From: Bradyrhizobium glycinis
GTDB taxonomy: Bacteria; Pseudomonadota; Alphaproteobacteria; Rhizobiales; Xanthobacteraceae
Direction of reading: 5' to 3'
Length of the DNA: 64,000 nt
NCBI RefSeq assembly: GCF_016031655.1
Contig: NZ_JACCHQ010000012.1
Span: forward strand, 37,501-101,500
Made by a program: the position numbers and the translations under genes. The notes under the pieces were generated by a model, which saw nothing but the letters and a program-made list of their open reading frames with translations, ran no database searches and was not told the origin of the DNA. Below, piece by piece: positions 34,300-42,612 of this stretch (position 1 is the first letter of the stretch; the number at the start of each line of letters is the position of its first letter).

Positions 34300-35769
34300 A
34301 TGCAATCCCCTCCCTCCATCGCCACCGAATCCTTCACCGATGCGGACCTCGCCGTTGCCCGCCTCGAAGAGATCTACGAGCGCAACACTAAATTCTTGCG
34401 CGATCGTTTCGAGGCTTACGTTGGCGGCGAAGCAATCACGGCCCGAGTGCGCGCCTACTACCCCTTCGTCCGTATCACCACCGCGACCCATGCGCGGCTG
34501 GATTCGCGTCTCGCTTACGGCTTCGTTGCCGGACCTGGCGTGCATGAAACCAGCGTGACGCGGCCGGATCTGTTCCGCAGCTATCTCACCGAGCAGATCG
34601 GCCTCTTGATCCAGAACCACGGCGTGCCCGTCGAGGTCGGCGAGTCAGTCGAGCCGATCCCGATCCACTTCGCCTATCGGCGCGACATCAATATCGAAGC
34701 CGCCATCACCACCAGCGAGAACTCGCTCGTTACACGCTCACTGCGCGATGCGTTCGACGTTCCCGATCTCGCGACCATGGACGATTCGATTGCCGACGGT
34801 ACCTTCGAGCTCCAGCCCGGCGCACCCGAGCCGCTGTCGCTGTTCCGCGCCGCCCGCGTCGATTACTCGCTGCGCCGGCTCTATCACTACACCGGCACCG
34901 ATCCCGAATATTTCCAGAACTTCGTGATCTTCACCAATTACCAGTTCTATGTCGACGCCTTCGCGCAAGCGTGCCAGCAGCGGCTGCAGTCCGGCGAGGC
35001 CGGCCTCGACGCTTTCGTCGGGCCGGGCAACGTAATCATGCAGAGCGGCGGCGCCATCAGCGGCACCGCGCCGGCTCGCGCGCCGCAGATGCCGGCCTTC
35101 CATCTGGTCGTGTCAGGCTATCGCGGCATCACGCTGATCAACATCGGCACTGGTCCGTCCAATGCGCGCAACGTCACCGACCACGTCGCGGTGCTGCGGC
35201 CGCATGCCTGGCTGATGCTCGGCCATTGCGCCGGCCTGCGCAACACGCAGCGCCTCGGCGACTACGTGCTCGCGCACGGCTATGTGCGCGAGGATCACGT
35301 GCTCGACCGCGAGCTGCCGCTGTGGGTGCCGATCCCGGCGCTGGCCGAGATGCAGGTCGCGCTCGAGGAGGCGGTCGAGGACGTCACCGGGCTTGAAGGC
35401 TTCGAGCTCAAGCGCCTGATGCGTACGGGCACGGTCGCGAGCGTCGACAACCGCAATTGGGAAATTTCCGGGCCCGAGGTGATCCGCCGCCTGTCGCAGT
35501 CGCGCGCGGTGGCGCTCGACATGGAATCGGCCGCGATCGCGGCCAACGGCTACCGCTTCCGCGTTCCCTATGGCACGCTGCTGTGCGTGTCGGACAAGCC
35601 GCTGCATGGCGAGATCAAGCTTGCGGGCATGGCCAGCGAGTTCTACCGCCGCCGCGTCGGCCAGCATCTCGAGATCGGCCTGAAGGCGCTGGAGCGACTC
35701 AAGCAGCAGGAATCGGAGCGGCTGCATTCGCGCAAGCTCCGCAGCTTTGCCGAAGTGGCATTCCAGTAG
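34300..35769 (+). CDS. amn: AMP nucleosidase
   Basis: A 489-aa enzyme that hydrolyses AMP to adenine and ribose 5-phosphate. The N-terminal regulatory domain holds YYPFVRITTATHARLDSRLAYGFVAGPG. The C-terminal catalytic domain is a nucleoside-phosphorylase fold with GPGNVIMQSGGAISG, ALDMESAAIAANGYRFRVPYGTLLCVSDKPLHGEIK; the DMES stretch contains the ribose- and base-binding acidic residue. Length fits bacterial Amn (about 480-490). An in-frame ATG ten codons earlier (34270) is possible; neither start has a strong ribosome site. It appears to be a single-gene unit behind a repeat. Confidence 0.9.
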   Translation: MQSPPSIATESFTDADLAVARLEEIYERNTKFLRDRFEAYVGGEAITARVRAYYPFVRITTATHARLDSRLAYGFVAGPGVHETSVTRPDLFRSYLTEQIGLLIQNHGVPVEVGESVEPIPIHFAYRRDINIEAAITTSENSLVTRSLRDAFDVPDLATMDDSIADGTFELQPGAPEPLSLFRAARVDYSLRRLYHYTGTDPEYFQNFVIFTNYQFYVDAFAQACQQRLQSGEAGLDAFVGPGNVIMQSGGAISGTAPARAPQMPAFHLVVSGYRGITLINIGTGPSNARNVTDHVAVLRPHAWLMLGHCAGLRNTQRLGDYVLAHGYVREDHVLDRELPLWVPIPALAEMQVALEEAVEDVTGLEGFELKRLMRTGTVASVDNRNWEISGPEVIRRLSQSRAVALDMESAAIAANGYRFRVPYGTLLCVSDKPLHGEIKLAGMASEFYRRRVGQHLEIGLKALERLKQQESERLHSRKLRSFAEVAFQ

Positions 35770-35848
35770 GGCCGAAGCCGCACTTTGCTGCTGACAAGCG
35801 GAGCGATTTTCAGCATTGTCCGGCGCGGGGCTCGACCGGGACGCTTTG

Positions 35849-36124
35849 ATGCCGCTCATGCGCGATAAGATCATTGGCCATGATCTGGAACGGCTGGCCT
35901 TTCGCTTCACCATGCTGAACGACGGCGAGGTCGTGCAGTGCCAGATCAGCGACGCCGCGATGGACGAGCTCGCGGGCATGCAGGGCACCGAAAGCAGCGC
36001 GCGTCAGGCGCAATTCCTGTCGTTGCGCGAGACCATCGAGCGGATCGCGTCGGATCTCTACGACGAAGCACCGCGATTCCCAGGCTATGTGGTGCGGATT
36101 TTCATGCGGCATTTGGCAAAATAG
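35849..36124 (+). CDS. Small hypothetical protein, DUF1488-like, 91 aa
   Basis: A short protein with mixed alpha/beta character (LERLAFRFTMLNDGEVVQCQISDAAMDELAG ... TIERIASDLYDE), resembling the DUF1488 family of small rhizobial proteins of unknown role; the assignment is tentative. The frame is open from a TTG at 35816, but the ATG at 35849 has GGGA 8 nt upstream and gives a family-like length. No membrane segment or signal is seen. It follows the AMP nucleosidase gene by about 80 bp and may be co-transcribed. Confidence 0.5.
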   Translation: MPLMRDKIIGHDLERLAFRFTMLNDGEVVQCQISDAAMDELAGMQGTESSARQAQFLSLRETIERIASDLYDEAPRFPGYVVRIFMRHLAK

Positions 36125-36262
36125 TCCAGCCTGCATACGATCCGCCAGGCGGTGAAAGGATTGGCTGCGAAAGGATTCGTTAACGGCAGCCTGTAGTTGC
36201 AATGGATGGCGCCGACCCGGCGTGCGATGATGTCTCGCGGTAATTCACGCCAACATTCTCGC

Positions 36263-37030
36263 ATGACCAGAAGATCACTCCTGCTGCTCGTCGCCGTCGC
36301 CCTGCTGGCCGGAAATCTGGCATATGCCAGCCTCTCCGGGCCCAGCGGGTTTGCACGCGATTTCGATCAGAACCTCGCGCGATTCCCACTGGCGGCGTCT
36401 ATCGCCCGCAGCGATCCCGCTCTCCGGGAGGTCTTGCTCCGAAAGACCGAGGCGGCCTTCAATGAAGGCGGATGGCCCGCTGCCAATGGCGTGCTCAACA
36501 TCATTCTGGCAAACGAGATGGAAGCCTATGCCGATGACGAGCACATCAATGCACTGGATCGGGCGGAGCTGGCAGCCCTTCTGAAGCTGATGAGCGACCC
36601 ATTGGCATGCAAGTCCTTCCTCATGGCGGGTTTCCAGCGCGGCGAGTTTTCGGACGCCGCGCAACAACTTGCGGAGCTTGGGGCGGCTCACGGGGCGGCG
36701 ATCGCAAACGGATTCGAACGCAAGATAAAAGGTGTCGCCCGGGCGCAGGCTGACGACGAAGAGCTCAGAGCGATCGAGATGCAATTGCGTCTGGGGCCTT
36801 TCGCGGAGCTCACCCGCCAGGAGCTCGGGGCACAGTCGAGATACCTCGACGGCAACCCCGCTCTGATGTGCAGCGCAGCCATCAAGAAGCAGCTCAATCT
36901 GCTGTCAGCAGACAGTGTTTACTCAGCTTACGCCTCGCGCCTGCGGCGAGCCAGGGATAGCAAAATCGATGTCGTGGAGGTCCGCGCGAAGCTGTGCCGC
37001 GAACCCGGTAATGGCTTGTCTTGCCCCTGA
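36263..37030 (+). CDS. Exported or membrane-anchored hypothetical protein, 255 aa
   Basis: The N-terminus MTRRSLLLLVAVALLAGNLAYAS is a signal peptide or anchor; the rest is soluble and helical, with six Cys/His-poor charged blocks and no motif I know. Residues 40-130 (LPAVLLRK-like helices, NIILANEMEAYADDEHINAL) hint at a helical repeat fold. Codon use is less GC-rich than in the flanking genes, suggesting a species-specific gene. Starts further upstream exist (36197, 36230) but would bury the signal peptide. No function can be assigned. Confidence 0.6.
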   Translation: MTRRSLLLLVAVALLAGNLAYASLSGPSGFARDFDQNLARFPLAASIARSDPALREVLLRKTEAAFNEGGWPAANGVLNIILANEMEAYADDEHINALDRAELAALLKLMSDPLACKSFLMAGFQRGEFSDAAQQLAELGAAHGAAIANGFERKIKGVARAQADDEELRAIEMQLRLGPFAELTRQELGAQSRYLDGNPALMCSAAIKKQLNLLSADSVYSAYASRLRRARDSKIDVVEVRAKLCREPGNGLSCP

Positions 37031-37066
37031 GCAGGGGCATCGATGGTGAGATGAGCGTGGGCCCGC

Positions 37067-37549
37067 TCACCCCTCAAGCCTCCTCAACATTAGCTTCAGC
37101 GCCGTCGCGGCAAACACCTGCATGTTGCCGAACCGGTCATCGCTTCCCGTCTCCAGCGTCATCACCTCCACCGCCGGCCCCGCAACCGCCATGCAGCTGT
37201 GGCCGGCGGCGTCGCCGTAGCGGTTGCCGGTAGGGCCGGCTGCGCCGGTTTCCGACAGCCCCCAGTCGCATCCGAAGCGGCTGCGCATCTGCTCGGCCAG
37301 CAATCGTGCATAGGGCTCGGACGAGGAGCGGAAGCCCTTCATTCCTTCGTCCGAAATATCCATCAGCACGCGCCTGGCATCGCGCGTATAGACCACCGCG
37401 CCACCAAGGAAATAGGCGGAAGCGCCGGGCACCGCGAGCAGGCTGGCCGCGATCAGGCCGCCGGCGGAGGACTCGGCGACCGCAATGGTCTGCTTGCGCG
37501 CGATCAGTTTGGCGGCGATCTGTTCCGCAATGCCCACGAGCTCTTTCAT
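37067..37549 (-). CDS. pncC: CinA C-terminal family protein, nicotinamide-nucleotide amidase (PncC-like)
   Basis: A 160-aa single-domain protein. IAVAESSAGGLIAASLLAVPGASAYFLGGAVVYTRDAR matches the CinA C-terminal domain (usually AESCTGG...G.VVYS), which deamidates nicotinamide mononucleotide to nicotinate mononucleotide in pyridine nucleotide salvage. SETGAAGPTGNRYG matches the second conserved block. The AESCTGG Cys is replaced by Ser here, but Ser is the presumed nucleophile region in this family, so activity is plausible. The start ATG has GAGGGG upstream; the long open frame beyond it is antisense to the next gene and is not used. Confidence 0.8.
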   Translation of the reverse strand: MKELVGIAEQIAAKLIARKQTIAVAESSAGGLIAASLLAVPGASAYFLGGAVVYTRDARRVLMDISDEGMKGFRSSSEPYARLLAEQMRSRFGCDWGLSETGAAGPTGNRYGDAAGHSCMAVAGPAVEVMTLETGSDDRFGNMQVFAATALKLMLRRLEG

Positions 37550-37690
37550 GTCGCAACCCCTCATTCCTTCGCAACCGAGCTCAGCCTTCCTAGCATATGA
37601 CAGGATGCTTGGCCGAGTTGCGGGCGGCGGGCAGGCCTGCTTGAATGGGATAAGAAGAGACATGCGAGGAAACGTGAGAAGGGAGACGTG

Positions 37691-38749
37691 ATGGCGTCCC
37701 TGATCGCCGGCGGCATCGATTGCGACGTGCATCCGGCCGTGCCGCATCTGACCAGCCTGCTGCCGTACCTGAACGATTATTGGCGCGATCAGGTGACGAC
37801 GCGCGGCATGGTCGACCTTATCTCGCAATCCTATCCACAGAACTCCCCGATCACCGCGCGACCGGACTGGCGTCCCGAGACCGGCAAGCCCGGCGAGAGT
37901 CTGGCGGCCATGCAGCGCCACGTGCTCGACCCCTTCCAGCTCAAGCATGCCATCTGCAACCCGCTCTATGGGGTTCAGATGGTGTTTTCGGAAGACATGC
38001 AGGCCGCCTTCTGCCGCGCGCTGAACGATTGGCTGGCAAAGGAATGGCTCGATCGCGACGCCCGGCTGCGTGGTTCGATCGTGATCCCGACGCAAAGCAT
38101 CGAGAAAGCCGTTGCCGAGATCGAGCGCTGCGCACCGGACAAGCGCTTCGTGCAGGTGCTGATGCTGGTGATGGGCGATACGCCGCTCGGCAAGCGCGCG
38201 CTGTGGCCGATCTACGAGGCCGCGGAACGTCTGGAACTCCCGATCGGCATCCACGCCGGTTCCGCCTATCACAATCCGCCGACCGCGGTGGGCTGGGGGT
38301 CCTATCACATCGAGGATTATGTCGGGCAGGCCCAGGCGTTCCAGACCCAGCTCACCAGCCTGATCGTCGAGGGCGTGTTCGCCAAATATCCGCGGCTGAA
38401 AATGGTGATGCTGGAGTCCGGCGTGTCCTGGATCGCACCCTATCTCTGGCGGTTGCACAAGTTCTGGCGCGGGGTGCGGATGGAGACGCCGTGGGTCGAT
38501 CGCGCGCCGCTGGAGATTGTGCGCAGCAACATCCGCTTCTCGTTACAGCCATTTGATGCGCCGCCGGAACCGGAGACATTAATTCGCCTGTTTGAGCATA
38601 TGCAGTCGGACGAATTGGTCCTATTCTCCACGGACTATCCGCACTGGCAGTTCGACGGCCAGGACGCGCTGCCCGAAGGGCTGTCCCCCGATCTCGTGCG
38701 CAAGATCATGATCGACAATCCGCATGCAACCTACCCCCGCCTGAAATGA
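37691..38749 (+). CDS. Amidohydrolase-2 family metal-dependent hydrolase/decarboxylase (copy 1)
   Basis: A 352-aa TIM-barrel amidohydrolase. The metal site starts with Asp12 and His14 in IDCDVHPAVP; further likely ligands are His in IGIHAGSAYHN and the terminal Asp in FSTDYPHWQFDG. Members include ACMS decarboxylase, gamma-resorcylate decarboxylase and related non-hydrolytic enzymes, so decarboxylation or hydrolysis are both possible. It is followed by a paralogue after 25 bp and then by a Rieske protein, forming a three-gene unit. The start ATG has GGGAG upstream. Confidence 0.82.
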   Translation: MASLIAGGIDCDVHPAVPHLTSLLPYLNDYWRDQVTTRGMVDLISQSYPQNSPITARPDWRPETGKPGESLAAMQRHVLDPFQLKHAICNPLYGVQMVFSEDMQAAFCRALNDWLAKEWLDRDARLRGSIVIPTQSIEKAVAEIERCAPDKRFVQVLMLVMGDTPLGKRALWPIYEAAERLELPIGIHAGSAYHNPPTAVGWGSYHIEDYVGQAQAFQTQLTSLIVEGVFAKYPRLKMVMLESGVSWIAPYLWRLHKFWRGVRMETPWVDRAPLEIVRSNIRFSLQPFDAPPEPETLIRLFEHMQSDELVLFSTDYPHWQFDGQDALPEGLSPDLVRKIMIDNPHATYPRLK

Positions 38750-38774
38750 GCCCGCTGCCAAAGGAGGCAAGGCG

Positions 38775-39887
38775 ATGAATATCCAGTTCCGCGAGAACCA
38801 AGAAGCCGCTTCCCCACTGACCGTCAAACCCGCGATCGCGGACTGCGACATCCATCCGGCACGAACGACCCCCACCGAGCTCTATCCCTACCTCGCCAAA
38901 CGCTGGCAGCATCACCTCGAGATCTACGGCGTCCATGCCTATCAGGGCATGATGGAAGGCCCGCCCTATCCGAAGGCCCAGCCCAACGCCTCGCGCCGCG
39001 ATGCCTATCCGCCGGAAGGCGGCCCGCAGGGCTCCTCGCTCGCCTTCATGCAGAAGCAATTGCTCGATCCCAACAACGTGCAGCTCGGCGTGCTCAACCC
39101 GCTCAACACCGGGCAGGGCATCCGCAATCACGAGCTCTCGGCCGCTCTGTGTTCGGCGATCAACGATTGGCAGATCGACAAATGGACCAGCAAGGACAAG
39201 CGGCTGAAAGCCTCCATCGTCGTCGGTAATGAAGATGGCCCGTCGGCGGCCGCAGAGATCCGCGAGCGCGCCGGGGACAAGAACTTCGTGCAGGTGCTGC
39301 TGCTCAGCCGCAATGTCGAGCCGCTCGGCCAGCGCCGTTACTGGCCGATCTATCAGGCCGCGGAAGAGGCCGGCCTTCCCGTTGGCGTGCACGCCTTCGG
39401 CTTCGGTGGCAACCCGATCACACCCTCAGGCTGGCCGTCCTATTACATCGAGGAGATGGTCGGGCATTCGCAATGCCAGCAATCGGCTTTGGCGAGCCTG
39501 GTGCTGGAGGGCGTGTTCGAGCGCTTCCCGAAACTGAAGATGGTGATGATCGAGGCCGGCTTCGGCTGGGCGCCGTCGCTGTGCTGGCGGCTCGACAAGG
39601 CCTGGCAGCGGCTCAGGAGCGAGGTGCCGCATGTAAAGCGCCCGCCGTCGGAATATATCCGCGAGCAGGTGTGGTGGACGACGCAGCCGATGGAGGATCC
39701 TGAAAGCCGCGAGGATCTGTTCGACGTCATCAAATGGATCGGCTGGGACAAGCTGTTGTTCGCGACTGACTATCCGCACTGGGATTATGACGAGCCCTCG
39801 CGCGTGCTGCCGGCGGGAGTCAGCGAGGCCAATCGCGAGGCGTTCTATCTCGGCAATGCGAAAAAGCTGTACGGGATCACCGCATGA
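38775..39887 (+). CDS. Amidohydrolase-2 family metal-dependent hydrolase/decarboxylase (copy 2)
   Basis: A 370-aa paralogue of the preceding gene. Metal-binding Asp25 and His27 lie in ADCDIHPART, a His in VGVHAFGFGGN and the late Asp in FATDYPHWDYDEP. The strong ribosome site AAGGAGGCAAGG precedes the ATG. Its stop codon TGA is part of a family H repeat element (39882-39926), so the element has set the C-terminus. The two paralogues probably act in the same pathway, perhaps as a heteromer or on successive intermediates; the substrate is unknown. Confidence 0.82.
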   Translation: MNIQFRENQEAASPLTVKPAIADCDIHPARTTPTELYPYLAKRWQHHLEIYGVHAYQGMMEGPPYPKAQPNASRRDAYPPEGGPQGSSLAFMQKQLLDPNNVQLGVLNPLNTGQGIRNHELSAALCSAINDWQIDKWTSKDKRLKASIVVGNEDGPSAAAEIRERAGDKNFVQVLLLSRNVEPLGQRRYWPIYQAAEEAGLPVGVHAFGFGGNPITPSGWPSYYIEEMVGHSQCQQSALASLVLEGVFERFPKLKMVMIEAGFGWAPSLCWRLDKAWQRLRSEVPHVKRPPSEYIREQVWWTTQPMEDPESREDLFDVIKWIGWDKLLFATDYPHWDYDEPSRVLPAGVSEANREAFYLGNAKKLYGITA

Positions 39888-39926
39888 TCCGAAAAAGTGT
39901 GAAGCGGTTTTTCGATCAGATCATGC
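39882..39926. repeat. Rhizobial GCATGATC...GATCATGC repeat, family H
   Basis: GCATGATCCGAAAAAGTGTG and GCGGTTTTTCGATCAGATCATGC form an imperfect palindrome of a type common in rhizobial genomes. The stop codon of the second amidohydrolase (39885-39887) lies in its left end. Confidence 0.75.
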
Positions 39927-39939
39927 GGAAAACATAAGC

Positions 39940-40353
39940 ATGGCGCGGCACGTCATTGCGCCAGTGGATGAACTTCCGCCCGGCACGCGAAAATTCCTGG
40001 AGATCGAAGGGCGGCCGATCGCAGTCTTCAACATTAAGGGCGAATATTTCGGCCTGATGAACCGCTGCCCGCATCAGGGCGCGGCGCTGTGCGAGGGTCC
40101 GCTGATCGGGCTCGCGCAGTCGCGCAATCCCGGCGAGATCGAATACACCAAGCTGGGGGAGATCATCCGCTGCCCCTGGCACGGCTGGGAGTTCGATATC
40201 CGCACCGGCCAGTCCTATTGCGATCCGCGCCGTTTCCGCGTGAAGGCCTACCCCGCCCATGTCGAGCCGGGCGCCAGCGTGGTGAAGGGACCGTATGTCG
40301 CCGAAACCATCCCGGTGAAAGTCGAGAGCGATTACGTGGTGGTGGAGCTGTAA
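39940..40353 (+). CDS. Rieske [2Fe-2S] protein
   Basis: A 137-aa small Rieske protein. Cluster ligands are Cys43 and His45 in NRCPHQGAALC and Cys78 and His81 in IRCPWHGWEF. The gap between the two pairs is 32 residues, about twice that of common Rieske ferredoxins (usually 15-17), owing to a GLAQSRNPGEIEYTKLGE insertion. It may supply electrons to an oxygenase or be a regulatory/assembly partner of the two amidohydrolases just upstream, with which it is probably co-transcribed. No oxygenase large subunit is seen here. Confidence 0.85.
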   Translation: MARHVIAPVDELPPGTRKFLEIEGRPIAVFNIKGEYFGLMNRCPHQGAALCEGPLIGLAQSRNPGEIEYTKLGEIIRCPWHGWEFDIRTGQSYCDPRRFRVKAYPAHVEPGASVVKGPYVAETIPVKVESDYVVVEL

Positions 40354-40361
40354 CTCTCGCT

Positions 40362-40465
40362 GTCATTCCGGGGCGCGCGTAGCGCGAACCCGGAATCCAT
40401 CGTGCGACAGAAATGCTAGGAGAAATGGATTCCCGGCTCGCCTCTTCGAGGCGCCCCGGAATGAC
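40362..40465. repeat. Intergenic palindromic repeat, family A (copy 3)
   Basis: Bounded by GTCATTCCGGGGCGCGCG and GCGCCCCGGAATGAC with internal GGAATCCAT and ATGGATTCC. It sits between the Rieske gene and the convergent LysR gene. Confidence 0.85.
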
Positions 40466-40491
40466 AGCGGGGCGGGAAGCCGCTGTTTTCT

Positions 40492-41391
40492 TCACGCCTT
40501 ATTCTGCGCTGCCGCGAGCACCCATCGTCGGAATGCGGCAAGCTTCGGCGCCTCCCGGCGTCCCTCGGGTGCGACCAGGTAGAACCCGGCATCGGCCGGC
40601 AGCGCGATCTTGAATGGAACCACGAGCCGGCCCTTGGCGATGTCATCCCGCACGTACGATGTCCGTCCCATAGCGACGCCGATGCCGTCGATCGCCGCCT
40701 GGATGGTCATGAAGATCATGTCGAACGTGATGCCCGGATGCCGCGCGATATCGGCCGGCAGGCCCGCCGCGGTCAGCCATAGCCGCCAGTCATCGCTGTT
40801 GGTGTTGGATGTGTGCAGCAGTGGATGGTTGCGCAGGTCCTCGGGGCGGCGCAGCGGCTTGTCGCCGCGCAGCAGCGACGGGCTGCAGACCGGAAACAGC
40901 TCGTCCGCCATCAGCCAGTCGGCGCGCAGGCCCGGCCATTGGCCGCGGCCATAGCGGATGGCGGCATCGACGTTGTCGCGCTGGAAGTCGACGAGGCTGG
41001 TCGAGGTGGTGATGCGCACGTCGATGCCTGGATGCTGCTCCTGGAAATCGGTCAGCCGCGGCAGCAGCCATTTGGCGGCGAGCGAGGCCAGAGTCGACAC
41101 CGTCAGCACCTTGTCGTCCTCTTTCCGCAGCAGGCGGTCGGTGGCGAGGCGCAAATCGTTGAAGGCGGCGCGAACGCCCGGCAGATAGTCGCGCGCCTCC
41201 GGCGTCAGCGCCAGCGCCCGGTTCTGCCGGATGAACAGGCGGATGCCGAGCTCCTCCTCCAGCCTGCGGATCTGATGGCTGATCGCGGTCTGGGTCACGT
41301 TCAGCTCGCTGGCTGCGAGCGTGAAGCTGAGATGGCGCGCGGCGGCCTCGAACGCCCGCAATCCGTTCAGGGAGGGCAATCTGGCAGTCAT
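40492..41391 (-). CDS. LysR-family transcriptional regulator (GcvA-like)
   Basis: A 299-aa regulator. The N-terminal winged helix is LRAFEAAARHLSFTLAASELNVTQTAISHQIRRLEEELGIRLF (about residues 10-52), close to the GcvA subgroup with the N-terminal PSLNGLRAFEAAARH. The C-terminal two-lobed effector domain extends to about 290. It is divergent from the DUF1127 gene, which is the position of a typical LysR target. It is convergent with the Rieske unit and so may not regulate it. The effector is unknown. Confidence 0.88.
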   Translation of the reverse strand: MTARLPSLNGLRAFEAAARHLSFTLAASELNVTQTAISHQIRRLEEELGIRLFIRQNRALALTPEARDYLPGVRAAFNDLRLATDRLLRKEDDKVLTVSTLASLAAKWLLPRLTDFQEQHPGIDVRITTSTSLVDFQRDNVDAAIRYGRGQWPGLRADWLMADELFPVCSPSLLRGDKPLRRPEDLRNHPLLHTSNTNSDDWRLWLTAAGLPADIARHPGITFDMIFMTIQAAIDGIGVAMGRTSYVRDDIAKGRLVVPFKIALPADAGFYLVAPEGRREAPKLAAFRRWVLAAAQNKA

Positions 41392-41501
41392 TTGGCAGCA
41401 GGATGCATGACGTTATTTCATGCGAAAGGGTACAAATTGTCGTTTGTCGCGGCGCAGCAGAAGGCAGATATTAGCGGTCAACTTAGCTCCAGGAGCTGAA
41501 A

Positions 41502-41705
41502 ATGTCTACGCTGACTGACAATTCGATGACAAATCATCATGTACCCGGCCTGCTCCAGCAGATCGGCCAGATCCTTCACGTCTGGCACGAGCGCTACCGG
41601 ACCCGGCGCGAGCTGACCCACTGGACCGCCCGCGACCTCCACGACGTCGGGCTGTCCTGGTCCGACATTGCCTACGAGGCCGACAAACCCTTCTGGCGGG
41701 CCTGA
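41502..41705 (+). CDS. DUF1127 small protein, 67 aa
   Basis: A 67-aa basic protein. The C-terminal half (WHERYRTRRELTHWTARDLHDVGLSWSDIAYEADKPFWRA) is the DUF1127 motif; in alphaproteobacteria such small Arg-rich proteins bind RNA and affect sRNA turnover and stress or phosphate responses. The ribosome site AGGAG precedes the ATG. It is divergent from a LysR gene with 110 bp between, and followed by a GNAT acetyltransferase. Confidence 0.85.
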   Translation: MSTLTDNSMTNHHVPGLLQQIGQILHVWHERYRTRRELTHWTARDLHDVGLSWSDIAYEADKPFWRA

Positions 41706-41774
41706 TAGGCCGTCAGGCCGGCGCCGCCTGAGCACAGGGGCGCCGGCGGTCCCCTTTTCCGCCTGGCACGTGTC

Positions 41775-42398
41775 ATGAGCACTTTCCACGTCGAAGACCT
41801 CAAGCAATATTCGGACGTGCTGCGCACAAGGCACGGCGAGCGGCTCAATGTCCGCTTCGTCGAGCCGCGCGACACCGATGAGGTGCAGCACTATTTCCGC
41901 TCGCTCTCGACCCGCTCCCGCTACAACCGCTTCTTCGGCGCGATCAGCGAATTGCCGAAGGGCCTGCTGCACGATTTCCTCGAGGTCGGCGCGCGCGATC
42001 GCTTCACGATCGTGGCGACCATGATGATCGACGGTTTCGAGACCATTGTGGCTGAAGCCCGCTATGCCTTCCATGCCGAGACCGCGACGCTCGAGTTCGG
42101 CCTGTCGGTCGATGACCGCTGGCAGGGCCACGGCATCGCCACCGCGCTCATGAAGAACCTCGAATGCCGCGCGGCCGCGCTCGGGGCCGAGCACATGTAC
42201 GGCGACACGCTGCGCGCCAACGAGACCATGGTCTCGCTCGCGCGCAAATCCGGCTTTACGTTCGTCAACCACCCTGATGACTGGAAGCTGGTGCGCTTCG
42301 ACAAGGAGATCAACCTCGCTCCGCAAGACATTCCCTGTGCGAGCTGGCGGCTCGCCGCCCTTTCCCGTCAGGCCGACAGCCCCTCAGCCTCGGCCTGA
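41775..42398 (+). CDS. GNAT-family N-acetyltransferase
   Basis: A 207-aa acetyltransferase fold protein. The acetyl-CoA loop appears as DDRWQGHGIATALMKNLECRAAALG (Q-G-H-G-I-A at about 117-122), preceded by the beta-strand ATLEFGLSV and followed by ANETMVSLARKSGFTF. The substrate (protein N-terminus, amino acid or antibiotic) cannot be read. It lies 69 bp downstream of the DUF1127 gene and ends in a strong terminator, so the two may form one transcript. Confidence 0.82.
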   Translation: MSTFHVEDLKQYSDVLRTRHGERLNVRFVEPRDTDEVQHYFRSLSTRSRYNRFFGAISELPKGLLHDFLEVGARDRFTIVATMMIDGFETIVAEARYAFHAETATLEFGLSVDDRWQGHGIATALMKNLECRAAALGAEHMYGDTLRANETMVSLARKSGFTFVNHPDDWKLVRFDKEINLAPQDIPCASWRLAALSRQADSPSASA

Positions 42399-42408
42399 CA
42401 TGACTGCA

Positions 42409-42444
42409 GCCCGGCCTGGCCAAGCCAGGGCCGGGCGTTTTTTT
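42409..42444 (+). terminator. Rho-independent terminator after GNAT gene
   Basis: GCCCGGCCTGGC pairs with CCAGGGCCGGGC across a CAAG loop (a bulged GC stem), followed by GTTTTTTT. It lies 11 bp after the GNAT stop. Confidence 0.85.
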
Positions 42445-42464
42445 GCCGTCGCTCTCTCTCCATC

Positions 42465-42592
42465 GTCATTCCGGGGCGCGCGTAGCGCGAACCCGGAATC
42501 CATTTCGCGGCTCGGCTTGCAGCCCAATGGATTCCGGGTTCGATGCTCCGGGCCGCGCCTTGCGCGGTCCCCGCCGCATCGCCGGGAATGAC
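42465..42592. repeat. Intergenic palindromic repeat, family A (copy 4, variant)
   Basis: Starts GTCATTCCGGGGCGCGCG and ends GCCGGGAATGAC; the right arm is longer and more diverged than in the other family A copies. It lies between convergent genes. Confidence 0.8.
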
Positions 42593-42612
42593 GCCCTGGG
42601 CGTTGGGCGCGC

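Noticed and set aside
41401..41425. TTTC-ATGC-GAAA stretch as LysR operator
   Set aside because: Only the outer four bases pair; too weak to call.
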